This document shows positions 7,714-14,824 of a DNA stretch of 15,450 nucleotides, in pieces (position 1 is the first letter of the stretch; every line of letters begins with the position of its first letter). Origin of the DNA: JBEKZQ01 sp049509675 (GTDB lineage: Bacteria; Planctomycetota; Planctomycetia; Pirellulales; Thermoguttaceae); NCBI GenBank assembly GCA_049509675.1, contig JBEKZQ010000157.1, positions 1-15,450 of the forward strand, read 5' to 3'. Made by a program: the position numbers and the translations under genes. The notes beneath the pieces were generated by a model. It saw only the letters and a list, made by a program, of their open reading frames with translations, was not told the origin of the DNA and did no database searches.

Positions 7714-8105
7714 CGCTCGCGGCCGGCAGTGGCGCATGGCGATGACGGTCACGACAGTACCCAAACCTCCGTTCTCCCGGCGACGGCAACACGAGCACAA
7801 CAGAGTCGGGCAGGTGGCCGGACAACTCGCCGAGTGTAACACCCAATTCCACCATCGGCATCCATCAATCGTTCGCCAGCCCTTGTGCGGCCTGGCATCG
7901 GCGAATACTGCGTCGGGGGGCCCGCGTTGGCCGCTGCTGAAATCAGCTTCGTAGCGATGGCCACATGCAGCCCGCAGGTGACAGGTGGGTAGGCTAGCGG
8001 CCGTGCCGGCTCTCGCCCATCATCGCGCCAATGAGACATGAAGACACCGCGAATCGCACGAGTCTGCACCTGGTTTCGGGTCGCCGGACGACGAGGAGTG
8101 CCATC

Positions 8106-8134
8106 GTGACAGCGGCATTGCCGGCTGATACCAT
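8106..8134 (+). promoter_or_regulatory. Candidate promoter of the AlbA_2-type gene
   Basis: GTGACA (8106-8111) and TACCAT (8129-8134) are separated by 17 bp, matching 5/6 and 4/6 of the sigma70 consensus. Predicted start near 8141, about 36 nt before ATG 8177. Confidence 0.45.
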
Positions 8135-8165
8135 AGATGATGTAAGGAACCGAGGAAAACCGCAC

Positions 8166-8177
8166 ATGGAGAACTGA
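8166..8177 (+). other. Minimal three-codon leader frame overlapping the AlbA_2 gene start
   Basis: ATG GAG AAC TGA begins at 8166, 6 nt after GAGGAAA (8153-8159). Its stop shares an A with ATG 8177 (TGATG). The GGAG needed by the main gene lies inside it. It may be a coupled mini-ORF or just an accident of two SD-like sites. Confidence 0.25.
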
Positions 8178-9577
8178 TGGACCTGGCAGAATTGAATCAA
8201 CTGGTGGCCCAGGGCGAGTCGGATCGTCTGGAGTTCAAGAAGAGCACGGGAGAACTCAAGGCGGGGATGCAGACGCTCTGCGCCATGCTCAACGGCTCTG
8301 GCGGCATGGTCCTCTTCGGCGTGACGGCGAGCGGGAAGGTCGTCGGCCAGGACATCACCGACGCTACGTTACAGGAGGTCGCGCGGGAGATCAAGAAACT
8401 CGAACCGGCCGCCACGATAGCGCAGACGATGGTGTCGGTTGCGGGCAGCCTGCGGGTCTTGGTCTTGGAAGCTACAACGGTTGCCGGCGGCCCCTTCGTT
8501 TTCGATGGTCGAGCTTACAAACGCATCGGGCCGACGACTTCGCGGATGTCCCAGGGCGAATACCAGGAGCGGTTGTTGGCACGCACCCAGGCGATCCAGC
8601 GCTGGGAAAATCAGGTCGCTGAGGGCTACTCGCCCGCCGACTTGGATTCGGAAGAGATCGACCGCATGGTACGGGCGGCGCTCCATTACGGACGACTGGC
8701 GAGCCAGCCGTCCGACCCAATGGATGTGCTGGATAGGTTGCACCTGCGCGTGGAGGGACGCCTGTTGCGCGCCGCCGTGGTGCTATTCGGGCGCAAGTTG
8801 ATGCCGGACTACCCGCAATGTGCCCTGCGCCTAGCACGTTTCAAGGGGACGACCAAGACCGAGTTCCTCGACCAGCGGCAAATGCACGGCCATGCGTTCC
8901 AAATCCTGGACGAAGCAGTGAGTTTCATCATGCGGCACATTCCCGTGGCGGGCCGCATCGAGTCGGGCAAGTTGGAACGCGAGGACATACCGCTGTATCC
9001 GCCGCTGGCCCTGCGGGAAGCGCTGGTGAATGCCCTGTGTCACCGGGACTACACGATTCCGGGCGGGGCGGTCAACGTAGCGATCTACGATGATCGCTTG
9101 GAGATCATCAGTTCCGGCCTCTTGCCTCCGGGCATCACCATAGCCGACCTGAAACGGAGCCACGTTTCCCGCCCCCGCAACCCGTTGATCGCGGAGGTTT
9201 TCTACCGCCGGGGGCTGATCGAACAATGGGGCCGAGGCACGCAGAAGATCGTGGACTGGTGCGTGGCTGCGGGGCAACCGGAGCCGGAATTTGAGGAGCA
9301 GGCTGGCGATGTCATGGTGCGATTCCTGCCCAGCGGCTATTCCCCGCCGCTACGGGTGAGCCACGATCTCACTGATCGGCAGCGACGAATCCTGCACGTC
9401 CTCAGCGATGGAGAACGATGGCGGTTTCGGGATATTCTGGAACAACTGCCTGAGCCTCCCGCCCCTCGGACCCTCCGGGACGACCTGCAATTCCTCAAGA
9501 GGGCGGGGCTTGTCGATTCGGGCGGCAGGTCTGTTGCGGCCCGGTGGTGGCTCAAACAGCCCGGCCAGGAATTGTGA
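8177..9577 (+). CDS. AlbA_2/Schlafen-type putative DNA-binding protein with HATPase_c_4-like region and winged-helix tail
   Basis: A 466-residue protein of the family often annotated as transcriptional regulator or 'RecG-like helicase C-terminal'. The N-terminal AlbA_2 domain shows the typical ESDRLEFKKS (about 14-23) and GGMVLFGV (about 41-48). The middle carries the HATPase_c_4-type signatures LREALVNALCHRDY (about 278-291), RLEIISSGLLPPG (about 307-319) and NPLIAEVFYRRGLIEQWGRG near 335-354. The last 70 residues (LTDRQRRILHVL onward) look like a winged helix. Length matches full-length members. ATG 8177 has GGAG 5 nt upstream. It stands alone behind its own promoter. Family members occur widely in accessory and defence-associated regions; DNA binding is likely, and the effector function is unknown. 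Confidence 0.9.
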   Translation: MDLAELNQLVAQGESDRLEFKKSTGELKAGMQTLCAMLNGSGGMVLFGVTASGKVVGQDITDATLQEVAREIKKLEPAATIAQTMVSVAGSLRVLVLEATTVAGGPFVFDGRAYKRIGPTTSRMSQGEYQERLLARTQAIQRWENQVAEGYSPADLDSEEIDRMVRAALHYGRLASQPSDPMDVLDRLHLRVEGRLLRAAVVLFGRKLMPDYPQCALRLARFKGTTKTEFLDQRQMHGHAFQILDEAVSFIMRHIPVAGRIESGKLEREDIPLYPPLALREALVNALCHRDYTIPGGAVNVAIYDDRLEIISSGLLPPGITIADLKRSHVSRPRNPLIAEVFYRRGLIEQWGRGTQKIVDWCVAAGQPEPEFEEQAGDVMVRFLPSGYSPPLRVSHDLTDRQRRILHVLSDGERWRFRDILEQLPEPPAPRTLRDDLQFLKRAGLVDSGGRSVAARWWLKQPGQEL

Positions 9578-9581
9578 GGAC

Positions 9582-9631
9582 GGCGGAGAAAGGCGGAGAA
9601 AGGCGGACATGGGCGGAGAAAGGCGGCAGGA
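9582..9631. repeat. Five-copy 10-bp tandem repeat (GGCGGAGAAA)
   Basis: Units at 9582, 9592 and 9612 are exact GGCGGAGAAA. Those at 9602 (GGCGGACATG) and 9622 (GGCGGCAGGA) diverge in the second half only. The array starts 5 bp after the AlbA_2-type gene's stop. A 10-bp period puts every copy on the same helical face. Confidence 0.8.
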
Positions 9632-9736
9632 AGGGCGACCCAAATTCGGAAGGCTTGCCCGAGGGTTAGGCTTGCCGGTCGGCGATTGTCCATGCCTACT
9701 CGCGGCCACGGTCCAGCGAAAGTGGCGAGCGTGGTG

Positions 9737-10237
9737 ATGGACATGCAAACAATCATCGCAGACTGGAAGGCCAACGCCGAGCGGCACGCCGACCGTAACT
9801 TCAGGTTTCTCCGCAGCTTGAAGATGAAGGACGAACGGGCGGTGGACCGGGCGGCGAGGGAACTTCACGACGAGGCGTTCTCGATCATCGACTGCATCCA
9901 GTGCGCCAACTGCTGCAAGACCGTCTCGCCCTTGTTCTTGAAGGGCGACATTCACCGGATTGCCAAGCATCTGGGGATGACGGAATCGGACTTCAACTCC
10001 ACCTACCTCCGGGCCGACGAAGATGGCGACTTGTGCCTCAAGACCCTGCCGTGCCCGTTCCTGGCCGAGGACGGCCGCTGTACAATCTACGAAGTGCGCC
10101 CGAAGGATTGTGCCGAGTATCCCCACACGCATAAGCGGGAATTTACCACCCGCACCCATCTTCACGCCGGGAACGCGCTGTCCTGCCCCGCGGTATTCTG
10201 GATCGTCGAGCAACTGCGGGCGACATGGTTGCGGTAG
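9737..10237 (+). CDS. YkgJ-family cysteine-cluster protein (putative zinc/iron-chelating)
   Basis: A 166-residue protein with the cysteine pattern of the YkgJ (PF03692) metal-chelating family: CIQCANCC near 53-60, PCPFLAEDGRCTIYEVRP near 110-127, then DCAEYP, and a late Cys in ALSCPAVF. These residues are thought to hold Zn or an Fe-S/Fe site; the cellular role of the family is poorly defined. ATG 9737 is chosen from four near-adjacent in-frame starts (GTG 9731, GTG 9734, ATG 9737, ATG 9743); none has a strong SD, so the start is uncertain by a few codons. The first 50 residues are helical and charged. It is 160 bp downstream of the AlbA_2 gene and 40 bp upstream of the pRiA4b-like gene. Confidence 0.88.
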   Translation: MDMQTIIADWKANAERHADRNFRFLRSLKMKDERAVDRAARELHDEAFSIIDCIQCANCCKTVSPLFLKGDIHRIAKHLGMTESDFNSTYLRADEDGDLCLKTLPCPFLAEDGRCTIYEVRPKDCAEYPHTHKREFTTRTHLHAGNALSCPAVFWIVEQLRATWLR

Positions 10238-10277
10238 ACCGTGACGATTGCATTGGATCGAAGAAAGGACAACAACT

Positions 10278-10889
10278 GTGGCAAGAGCAAGATCGAAGCC
10301 CACACAAATCCCGGCATCCCAGCGGCTTTACCAATTCAAGATCACGCTCAGAGGCATCAAACCTCCGATCTGGCGGCGAATCCAGGTCAAGGAATGCACG
10401 TTGGATGAACTGCACAAGCACATCCAGACGGCGATGGGCTGGACGAACTCCCACCTGCACCAGTTTCAGATTGACGGCGAGCCTTACGGCGACCCGACAT
10501 TGATGGAGGACGATGCCGAGGGGATGGAAGATTCCACCGCCACGAAACTGAGAGACATCGTGCCGGAGGATGGCAAGCGTTTCCGATTCAGGTACGAATA
10601 CGACTTCGGGGATGGCTGGGAACATGAGATTCTCTTTGAGGGCTGCCTGCCTGCCGAGAAGCAAGGTCGCTACCCACTGTGCATCGAGGGCAAGCGTGCC
10701 TGCCCGCCTGAAGACGTGGGCGGGGTCTACGGCTACGGGGAGTATTTGGAGGCGATGGCCAATCCGAAGCACGAACGCCACAAGGAATTCATGGAGTGGG
10801 GTGGCCGCTTCAATCCAGAGAAGTTCGATGCCCAGACAGCCACGACACGGATGCAGGAAGGCGTGCCGGATTGGAGGGAAGAGGTGTAA
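10278..10889 (+). CDS. Plasmid pRiA4b ORF-3 family protein
   Basis: A 203-residue protein of the pRiA4b ORF-3-like family (also met as the IS1096-element TnpR-like domain). Family hallmarks are the N-terminal YQFKITLRGIKPPIWRRIQV, the central H-x-H-QFQIDG segment and YEYDFGDGWEHEI around residue 106-118, followed by CPPEDVGGVYGYGEYLEAM. The fold is ferredoxin-like; biochemical function is unknown, although genes of this family travel with mobile elements. GTG 10278 is preferred because AAAGGA lies about 9 nt upstream; an in-frame TTG at 10248 has no ribosome site. It lies 40 bp after the YkgJ gene. Just past its TAA the +1 frame continues in coding-like fashion (see 10888-10989). Confidence 0.88.
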   Translation: MARARSKPTQIPASQRLYQFKITLRGIKPPIWRRIQVKECTLDELHKHIQTAMGWTNSHLHQFQIDGEPYGDPTLMEDDAEGMEDSTATKLRDIVPEDGKRFRFRYEYDFGDGWEHEILFEGCLPAEKQGRYPLCIEGKRACPPEDVGGVYGYGEYLEAMANPKHERHKEFMEWGGRFNPEKFDAQTATTRMQEGVPDWREEV

Positions 10890-10989
10890 GGAACTGGCCG
10901 ACATCAACAAGGAAACCCGGAAGGGGAAAGCCTATCTGGCCGCCCTTGAACCCCGACAGGCTGAATTGATGAAGGAACTCGACGGATGA
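10888..10989 (+). other. Coding-like segment in +1 frame between the pRiA4b-like and cupin genes
   Basis: The frame reads KELADINKETRKGKAYLAAL and on to ELMKELDG, strongly amphipathic and protein-like, and ends with a TGA that overlaps the cupin ATG as ATGA. There is no ATG, GTG or TTG start near its left edge. A single-base shift at the end of the preceding gene would fuse it in frame after WREEV. It is therefore either a frameshifted C-terminal extension or a small gene with a non-standard start (CTG 10894). Confidence 0.4.
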
Positions 10990-11378
10990 AATTGTCGCTG
11001 GCAGAAAACCTGTTCGACAACATTCCCGCCATCGTCGCCGAGGAAATGTTCACCACGCTTTTCCAGGCCAATGATGTTCGGATCGAGCGCATCGTCTCAG
11101 AAGGCCATGCCTCTCCGCCCGAATTCTGGTGCGACCAGGACCGCAACGAGTGGGTCATGGTCTTGGAGGGCAGTGCTGCCGTGCAATTCGACCGCGATGC
11201 CGAGCCCGTGACGCTGCGGCGGGGGTCGTACCTGAACATCCCCGCCCACGCCAAGCACCGGGTAGTTTGGACGGACCCTAGCCAGAAGACCGTGTGGCTG
11301 GCGATTCATTACAGGAAGGGTGGCGTGGCGTTCACCTTTTCTTGCGCTTCGGCTTCACTGCCGCCCGCCTCGCGATGA
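10986..11378 (+). CDS. Small single-domain cupin protein
   Basis: A 130-residue protein with one conserved cupin barrel. The region EWVMVLEGSAAVQF then LRRGSYLNIPAHAKHRVVWT follows the two cupin motifs (Gly-rich strand pairs and PAH..HRV). The first motif lacks its usual His pair, having WCDQDRNEWVMV; the second keeps His residues in PAHAKHRV, so metal binding is uncertain. The conserved part ends at about residue 110 (VWLAIHY). The last 20 residues (KGGVAFTF onward) run antisense through the end of the converging gene and look like read-through tail. The start ATG overlaps the preceding frame's stop as ATGA. The substrate is unknown. Confidence 0.85.
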   Translation: MKLSLAENLFDNIPAIVAEEMFTTLFQANDVRIERIVSEGHASPPEFWCDQDRNEWVMVLEGSAAVQFDRDAEPVTLRRGSYLNIPAHAKHRVVWTDPSQKTVWLAIHYRKGGVAFTFSCASASLPPASR

Positions 11379-11697
11379 ACCGCGAGTCATCGCCCTGGTG
11401 GAAGAATATCTCGCCCTTGAGTTCCTCGCCTTCCAGAACCGCCCAACCCCGCCCCTGCGCCGGGTCCATCTCGTCGTGGCCGTCCCAGGTGAACTCGACG
11501 GCGGGCTTCTCGTCCCGTGTGGTGAGCCGGTGGTCGATCTCGCCATGCACGTACCCGAAGTGGAATTGGCCGGTGTTGTGCGTCTCGAACTCGATGGCAG
11601 CTTCGCTTTCCTCGTTGAGGTAGTCTTCGTCCCACTGGTCCATTGAGACAATCAGCCAGTGGCCTTCGGCCCAGTTCTTCTGTTTGGACTTTGCCAT
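11332..11697 (-). CDS. Conserved hypothetical protein, last gene of the minus-strand operon
   Basis: A 121-residue soluble protein, very acidic in the middle and Lys/Arg-rich at both ends (MAKSKQKN..., ...KPKRKKR). Notable segments are GQFHFGYVHGEIDHRLTTR, VEFTWDGHDEMD and GRGWAVLEGEELKGEIFFH. I have the impression of a small widespread family of unknown function with the same FHFGYVHG and WDGxDEMD blocks, but I cannot name it. Its ATG shares one base with the previous gene's TAA (TAATG), and an SD-like AAAGGAAAA lies 6 nt upstream, so it is probably translationally coupled. Its 3' end overlaps the convergent cupin frame by 47 bp. Confidence 0.82.
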   Translation of the reverse strand: MAKSKQKNWAEGHWLIVSMDQWDEDYLNEESEAAIEFETHNTGQFHFGYVHGEIDHRLTTRDEKPAVEFTWDGHDEMDPAQGRGWAVLEGEELKGEIFFHQGDDSRFIARRAAVKPKRKKR

Positions 11698-12569
11698 TAC
11701 CGTTTTCCTTTCGACGCATGAGGCAGGCTGCCTTTCACATCCGGGATGCCTGCCAGGAAGATCGCATCATGCTGAGCGTGATGGAAGCCTTGGAAGACAA
11801 ACTCATTCCAATGATGAGTCCACGATCCGTACTTCAGCAAATCATGCAGCCGTTGGCCGTCGTCCCGAGTCTCCGTGTCCAGCATGGCCCGGTTGAGATA
11901 GGCCGTCCAATCGGCCTTTGTTGCCTGCGTCAGAACATAGGGAGTGGTCATGGCCACATGGCAGTCCACCAAGTCCGCCAACGGCGGGCAGAGCCGAACA
12001 TACCAGAGTTCGCCGGACTTCCCTGCGTACCCTGCCGGGCAGATGCAGGATACCTTCCTGCCAGTGACCAGTTCCTCAAGGCCGACTTTGCCGCCAACCG
12101 TGCCGCAATGCTGGTAAACGCCCATGCGGGATTCTTGAAACTGCCGAACGGCTTCGACCATGCCAGGCTCCAAGCCCAGTTGGCCCCCCAGATCGGTCAA
12201 GCAAGTGCCGATGGTTTCGTGATCGCCGCCAAATCGAAAGTCGAAGAACGCCCAAGTCGTGAAGTAGCTGCGGGTCAGCGGGCTCATGGGCGACCCGGCG
12301 GGCATGTAATCCTCTTCGGCGTCCCCCACCGTCTTGTAATACGACTTCATCTCGGGCAACACGGACACGCACTCGGCAAATACCGACGTGATGTTCTGCA
12401 CGGCCAGGTAGACCGAGTGGAGCGGATCGTAGCCCTGTGCCACCAGCGATTGCACGTCATGGACATCCTTGGGGACCGGAAACGACTTCTTCAGCTTCGC
12501 CATTTGCTGGCGGTACTGGCTTGCCCAACTTGCGAACCTAGTCCCGAGCTTCTTGCTGATGCGCCCCAC
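11697..12569 (-). CDS. Hypothetical 290-residue protein, middle gene of the minus-strand operon
   Basis: I do not recognise the family. The start is GTG 12569, supported by GGAGGA 5 nt upstream, which overlaps the stop codon of the preceding gene. The N-terminus is basic (GRISKKLGTRFASWASQYRQ). The body is rich in aromatics, with clusters SYFTTWAFFDFRFGGDHETI, a Cys-containing RKVSCICPAGYAG, and a C-terminal His-rich SWTHHWNEFVFQGFHHAQHD that could bind metal. No signal peptide or convincing membrane segment is present. The stop TAA shares a base with the next ATG. Tight packing suggests that the three proteins work together or are needed in fixed ratio. Confidence 0.8.
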   Translation of the reverse strand: MGRISKKLGTRFASWASQYRQQMAKLKKSFPVPKDVHDVQSLVAQGYDPLHSVYLAVQNITSVFAECVSVLPEMKSYYKTVGDAEEDYMPAGSPMSPLTRSYFTTWAFFDFRFGGDHETIGTCLTDLGGQLGLEPGMVEAVRQFQESRMGVYQHCGTVGGKVGLEELVTGRKVSCICPAGYAGKSGELWYVRLCPPLADLVDCHVAMTTPYVLTQATKADWTAYLNRAMLDTETRDDGQRLHDLLKYGSWTHHWNEFVFQGFHHAQHDAIFLAGIPDVKGSLPHASKGKR

Positions 12570-12579
12570 GAGATTCCTC

Positions 12580-13152
12580 CTATCGGTAGTTCCAGAACCA
12601 CGAGCAGTAGTCGTCGATCAACTGCCGGTTCATCTTTCCTTTGGTGACCTCCAGTTCGCCCACGGGGACAACGACTTTCCGCTGATCCATGCGGGCGTCG
12701 CACAGCAGCCCGTACTTGTCGTCGATGTAGGGCGGTTCCTCGTCAGGACCGCCAAGGCCGGTGACCTTGACCTTTTCAGGGTGGCCGTATTCGGCCCCGT
12801 GTTCGGCCTCGACGGGGAACGTCAGGTTGGCGGCAAGGTACTGCCGGTAGATTTCCAGCGACTCGTCATCGCCCGAGTCGGGCTCCAGATCGCCCTCAGC
12901 CAACCCGTATACTTCCAGAGTGAGGCCGTCCTTTTCGCAGCGATTCTTGACGACCGAGTGGATATTCACCAGGGTCTCCCGGCTCCAGCGAACGTCGTAA
13001 TCGCCATTTCCTTGGACTTTGCAGATTGTCCCAGCCCAGCCGCCCAGAGGGATGTCCGGGTAATCCGTGTCACGGATGCCGTGCTTGACCCGAACTTTGT
13101 CGCCAACCCTAAACTTGGACGAGGCGGCCTGTTTCGTCTTGCGTTTTGGCAT
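12580..13152 (-). CDS. KOW/SH3-like plus CcbP-like (putative calcium-binding) protein, first gene of the minus-strand operon
   Basis: A 190-residue protein. Residues 14-56 (FRVGDKVRVK through GGWAGTICKV to DYDVRW) form an SH3/KOW-like barrel segment. Residues about 98-190 (IYRQYLAANLTFPVEAEH, then YGLLCDARMDQRKVVVPVGE and a final DDYCSWFWNYR) resemble the CcbP-type calcium-binding family from memory, with an acidic pI that suits such a role; no alignment was run. The start is ATG 13152, preceded by GGAGGAGGG; an in-frame start at 13185 would lie within the predicted promoter's transcript start. The stop codon TAG overlaps the SD of the next gene. Function beyond possible Ca2+ binding is unknown. 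Confidence 0.8.
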   Translation of the reverse strand: MPKRKTKQAASSKFRVGDKVRVKHGIRDTDYPDIPLGGWAGTICKVQGNGDYDVRWSRETLVNIHSVVKNRCEKDGLTLEVYGLAEGDLEPDSGDDESLEIYRQYLAANLTFPVEAEHGAEYGHPEKVKVTGLGGPDEEPPYIDDKYGLLCDARMDQRKVVVPVGELEVTKGKMNRQLIDDYCSWFWNYR

Positions 13153-13185
13153 TGCCCTCCTCCGTGAAGCAGAACCTACGGGCAC

Positions 13186-13214
13186 ATTATCCTTTGCCAG
13201 CCAAGAGGTGGCAA
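13186..13214 (-). promoter_or_regulatory. Sigma70-type promoter of the minus-strand three-gene operon
   Basis: On the minus strand TTGCCA (13214-13209) and GATAAT (13191-13186) are separated by exactly 17 bp. The predicted start is near 13179, giving a leader of about 27 nt before ATG 13152. Confidence 0.6.
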
Positions 13215-14165
13215 GTGATGGGCGGCCTCAAACGCAGGCGTCTCTGGGACATCTTGTCGGCGGTCAGACCACCTTCGTCCCACCCGGACGCCTACACAAA
13301 TGGGCACGGTACAGCGGAGCGCCGAATGTGCGCCGTAAGAGCGCCGGATTCACTCGTCCCGCCCTCGACACATAGGCTTCCGCAGACGATCATCGCCGAG
13401 CCCGGACACCGCGATTGCTGGAGGCAAGCGGGTGGCGTGACGCGGCGGCCGATTGCGCCGCTGGCCGGCGCAATGTCGGGCATCTTCAGGCGACTTGGAA
13501 GCCATCCGGTCGGACGAACGGGTTTGACCGGGGCGGGGCCACCCGCGGAGAACCTCGGTAGCCACCATCATTGCGCCCGGATCGGCGATCATCACGACGG
13601 CATCGGACTCCCGGCTCTTGCGGGTAACGTGTCGTCGTCGGCCGATTTCCAAAATGCCGCCCAACCAAACTCGCCGGCCCGCGAGAATCTCGTGAGCGGC
13701 GAATCGCGGCGGTGAGATTGACCCCGCCGGCCGACTCGACCTTCAGGACGCAGCCAACATCGACGACGCCCACTGGCCACGAAGTCGCCTGCGGGTGAGC
13801 GACCCGTTACGAGCATTCCGCCAGCACGGAAGCCGAGTCTATCGCCACCGGACTCCTGAAGACGCCGGGGCAACCATTGCACGCGGCTGGCGGCAGCGCG
13901 TCGGGGCTCCGTGGGATTGATTCCAAGCGGCTGGTGGACGTTCCAAGAGGCCCTCGAAAATCAGCCCCGCCAAGGCACTCGGCTCCGCATCTGCGGCCCG
14001 CTATCCCTGACGAGGTGTGACTTGCCGCGTCAGCCGATCGAGTCCGCGGCGCAATCACAGTCGAAGGACCGCCCCGGCGCGCCGGATTTGCCGCTTGCGT
14101 CGGTTTTCCTGATTAGACCGACCCTCCTACCCTCCGTCTTCCGCACAACCGTTGCAATCGGAACG
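13215..14165. other. Long GC-rich spacer without a supportable gene
   Basis: About 950 bp. Frames on both strands stay open because of high GC but are Arg/Pro/Ser-rich, overlap one another and lack ribosome sites. Some short pieces look protein-like (minus 13650-13530, with ESDAVVMIADPGAMM; plus 13740-13910, with DLQDAANIDDAHWPRSR), so it may be decayed coding DNA. I see no RNA gene, insertion sequence or clear repeat. Confidence 0.55.
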
Positions 14166-14167
14166 GA

Positions 14168-14189
14168 ATAGAACCCTGCCCCGTTCTAT
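14168..14189. other. Small hairpin at the left edge of the low-complexity tract
   Basis: Arms ATAGAAC and GTTCTAT pair perfectly over 7 bp around an 8-nt loop. Confidence 0.35.
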
Positions 14190-14219
14190 CAAGCTTGCTT
14201 GCGCTTTCGCATACGGTGG

Positions 14220-14564
14220 AATGCGCCGGCGCAAGTGGGCTACTGGCAAGGGTGAGAATCGGCCGCGGTCATGTGCCGCGCGGGTTGCGCTTGCATTGCT
14301 CTTGAACAATGCAAAGGGAACGGCGCAACGGAATACGGGCAACGGGGCAAGAGCAATCGGGCAGGGCAAGCGCGCAAGGCATCGGCGCGCAAAGCATCGG
14401 GCAGGGCAGGAACTAGCCCCTTGCCCTGCCCCCTAACTTTGCCCATGAGTCTGCGCGCTTATGCCGTCTTATGGGAAGGGGCAGGAAATTGTTACGGGCA
14501 AGGCAATGCGGGGCAAGAGCGCGGGGCGCAAGGCAACGGGCAAGGGTTCACTTCCCTTGCCCGT
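14220..14564. repeat. GGCAA/GGGCAGG-rich low-complexity tract with hairpins
   Basis: The plus strand is dominated by variants of GGGCAAG, GCGCAAGG and GGGCAGGGCA. It includes a 15-bp tandem pair CGCGCAARGCATCGG (14371-14385, 14386-14400) and ATCGGGCAGGGCA at 14356 and 14396, 40 bp apart. Three perfect hairpins lie within: TTGCATTG/CAATGCAA (14291-14314), GGGCAGGGCA/TGCCCTGCCC (14399-14431) and the 11-bp stem at 14536-14564. No frame in it looks coding. Confidence 0.65.
14536..14564 (-). terminator. 11-bp hairpin after the 80-residue minus-strand gene
   Basis: ACGGGCAAGGG and CCCTTGCCCGT pair perfectly around a 7-nt loop, beginning 18 nt past the stop codon at 14582. There is no T-run after the stem in either direction, so termination is inferred from position and stability only. 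Confidence 0.4.
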
Positions 14565-14581
14565 AATCATCCGACCGTTTG

Positions 14582-14824
14582 CTAGCTTGCCTTGCGAGAA
14601 GAAGAGGGTTTCCAATTGCGCGGGGGGAATTTGTGTTTGACTTGCTTACTCAATTCACTCAAGATGGAATTGAGCGCGGCCGCATAGTTGCCGACATTGC
14701 GCAAGCGCCGGAGCAATGCCTTGCTGGGGCGCGCGCCGTCAAACACAAGCGCCCGCATTTCCCGCCAATAGGTCAAGGGGATTGCGTGTTGCGTCAAGAT
14801 GGTTTCAAGGGTTGCGTTGCTCAT
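14582..14824 (-). CDS. Small hypothetical protein of 80 residues
   Basis: Unrecognised basic protein starting MSNATLETILTQHAIPL and ending KPSSSRKAS. ATG 14824 has TTGGAG about 9 nt upstream; the frame stays open to 14932 but that extension lacks a better start. The sequence suggests two or three helices (WREMRALVFDG, SKALLRRLRNVGNYAAALN, SILSELSKQVKH) and a basic unstructured tail, a make-up seen in small DNA- or RNA-binding proteins; that is an inference. It is isolated in gene-poor DNA, with a hairpin after it and a small inverted repeat TGATGT/ACATCA (14852-14868) upstream that could be an operator. Confidence 0.6.
   Translation of the reverse strand: MSNATLETILTQHAIPLTYWREMRALVFDGARPSKALLRRLRNVGNYAAALNSILSELSKQVKHKFPPRNWKPSSSRKAS

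Larger units (their letters stand above)
7459..8105. other. Non-coding spacer with palindrome cluster and short direct repeats
   Basis: Open frames here are Arg/Pro/Ser-rich and lack ribosome sites, so I call no gene. The left third holds five perfect inverted repeats (described separately). CGAGCACAACAGA occurs at 7480-7492 and 7792-7804. GCTCGCGGCC followed within 2 nt by CAGTGGC occurs at 7521 and 7715. The right part (7850-8105) shows nothing I can name. Confidence 0.6.

Noticed and set aside
7352..7954. Plus-strand open frame of 200 codons over the end of the zinc-ribbon gene and the spacer
   Set aside because: Arg/Ser/Pro-rich, no ribosome site, overlaps the real gene in another frame and runs through the palindrome cluster.
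9350..10303. Long minus-strand open frame of about 317 codons over the YkgJ-type gene
   Set aside because: Shadow of the plus-strand YkgJ gene, which has the family cysteine pattern; the minus frame also crosses the tandem repeat and the end of the AlbA_2 gene.
10278..10889. Transposase or complete insertion sequence around the pRiA4b ORF-3-like gene
   Set aside because: No terminal inverted repeats or transposase gene flank it; the family is only loosely linked to mobile elements.
11643..12647. Long plus-strand open frame of about 330 codons antisense to the minus-strand operon
   Set aside because: It mirrors the two minus-strand genes in a high-GC region, has no ribosome site and spans their boundary; the minus-strand genes have SD sites and coupled starts.
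13592..13882. Minus-strand frame of 96 codons with some protein-like stretches
   Set aside because: Heavy in Arg and Gly, no SD, and competing frames on the same strand look equally good in parts; reported only as possible decayed DNA.
14356..14408. CRISPR-like array
   Set aside because: Repeats are 13-15 bp, directly tandem or 40 bp apart only twice, with no unique spacers and no cas gene nearby.
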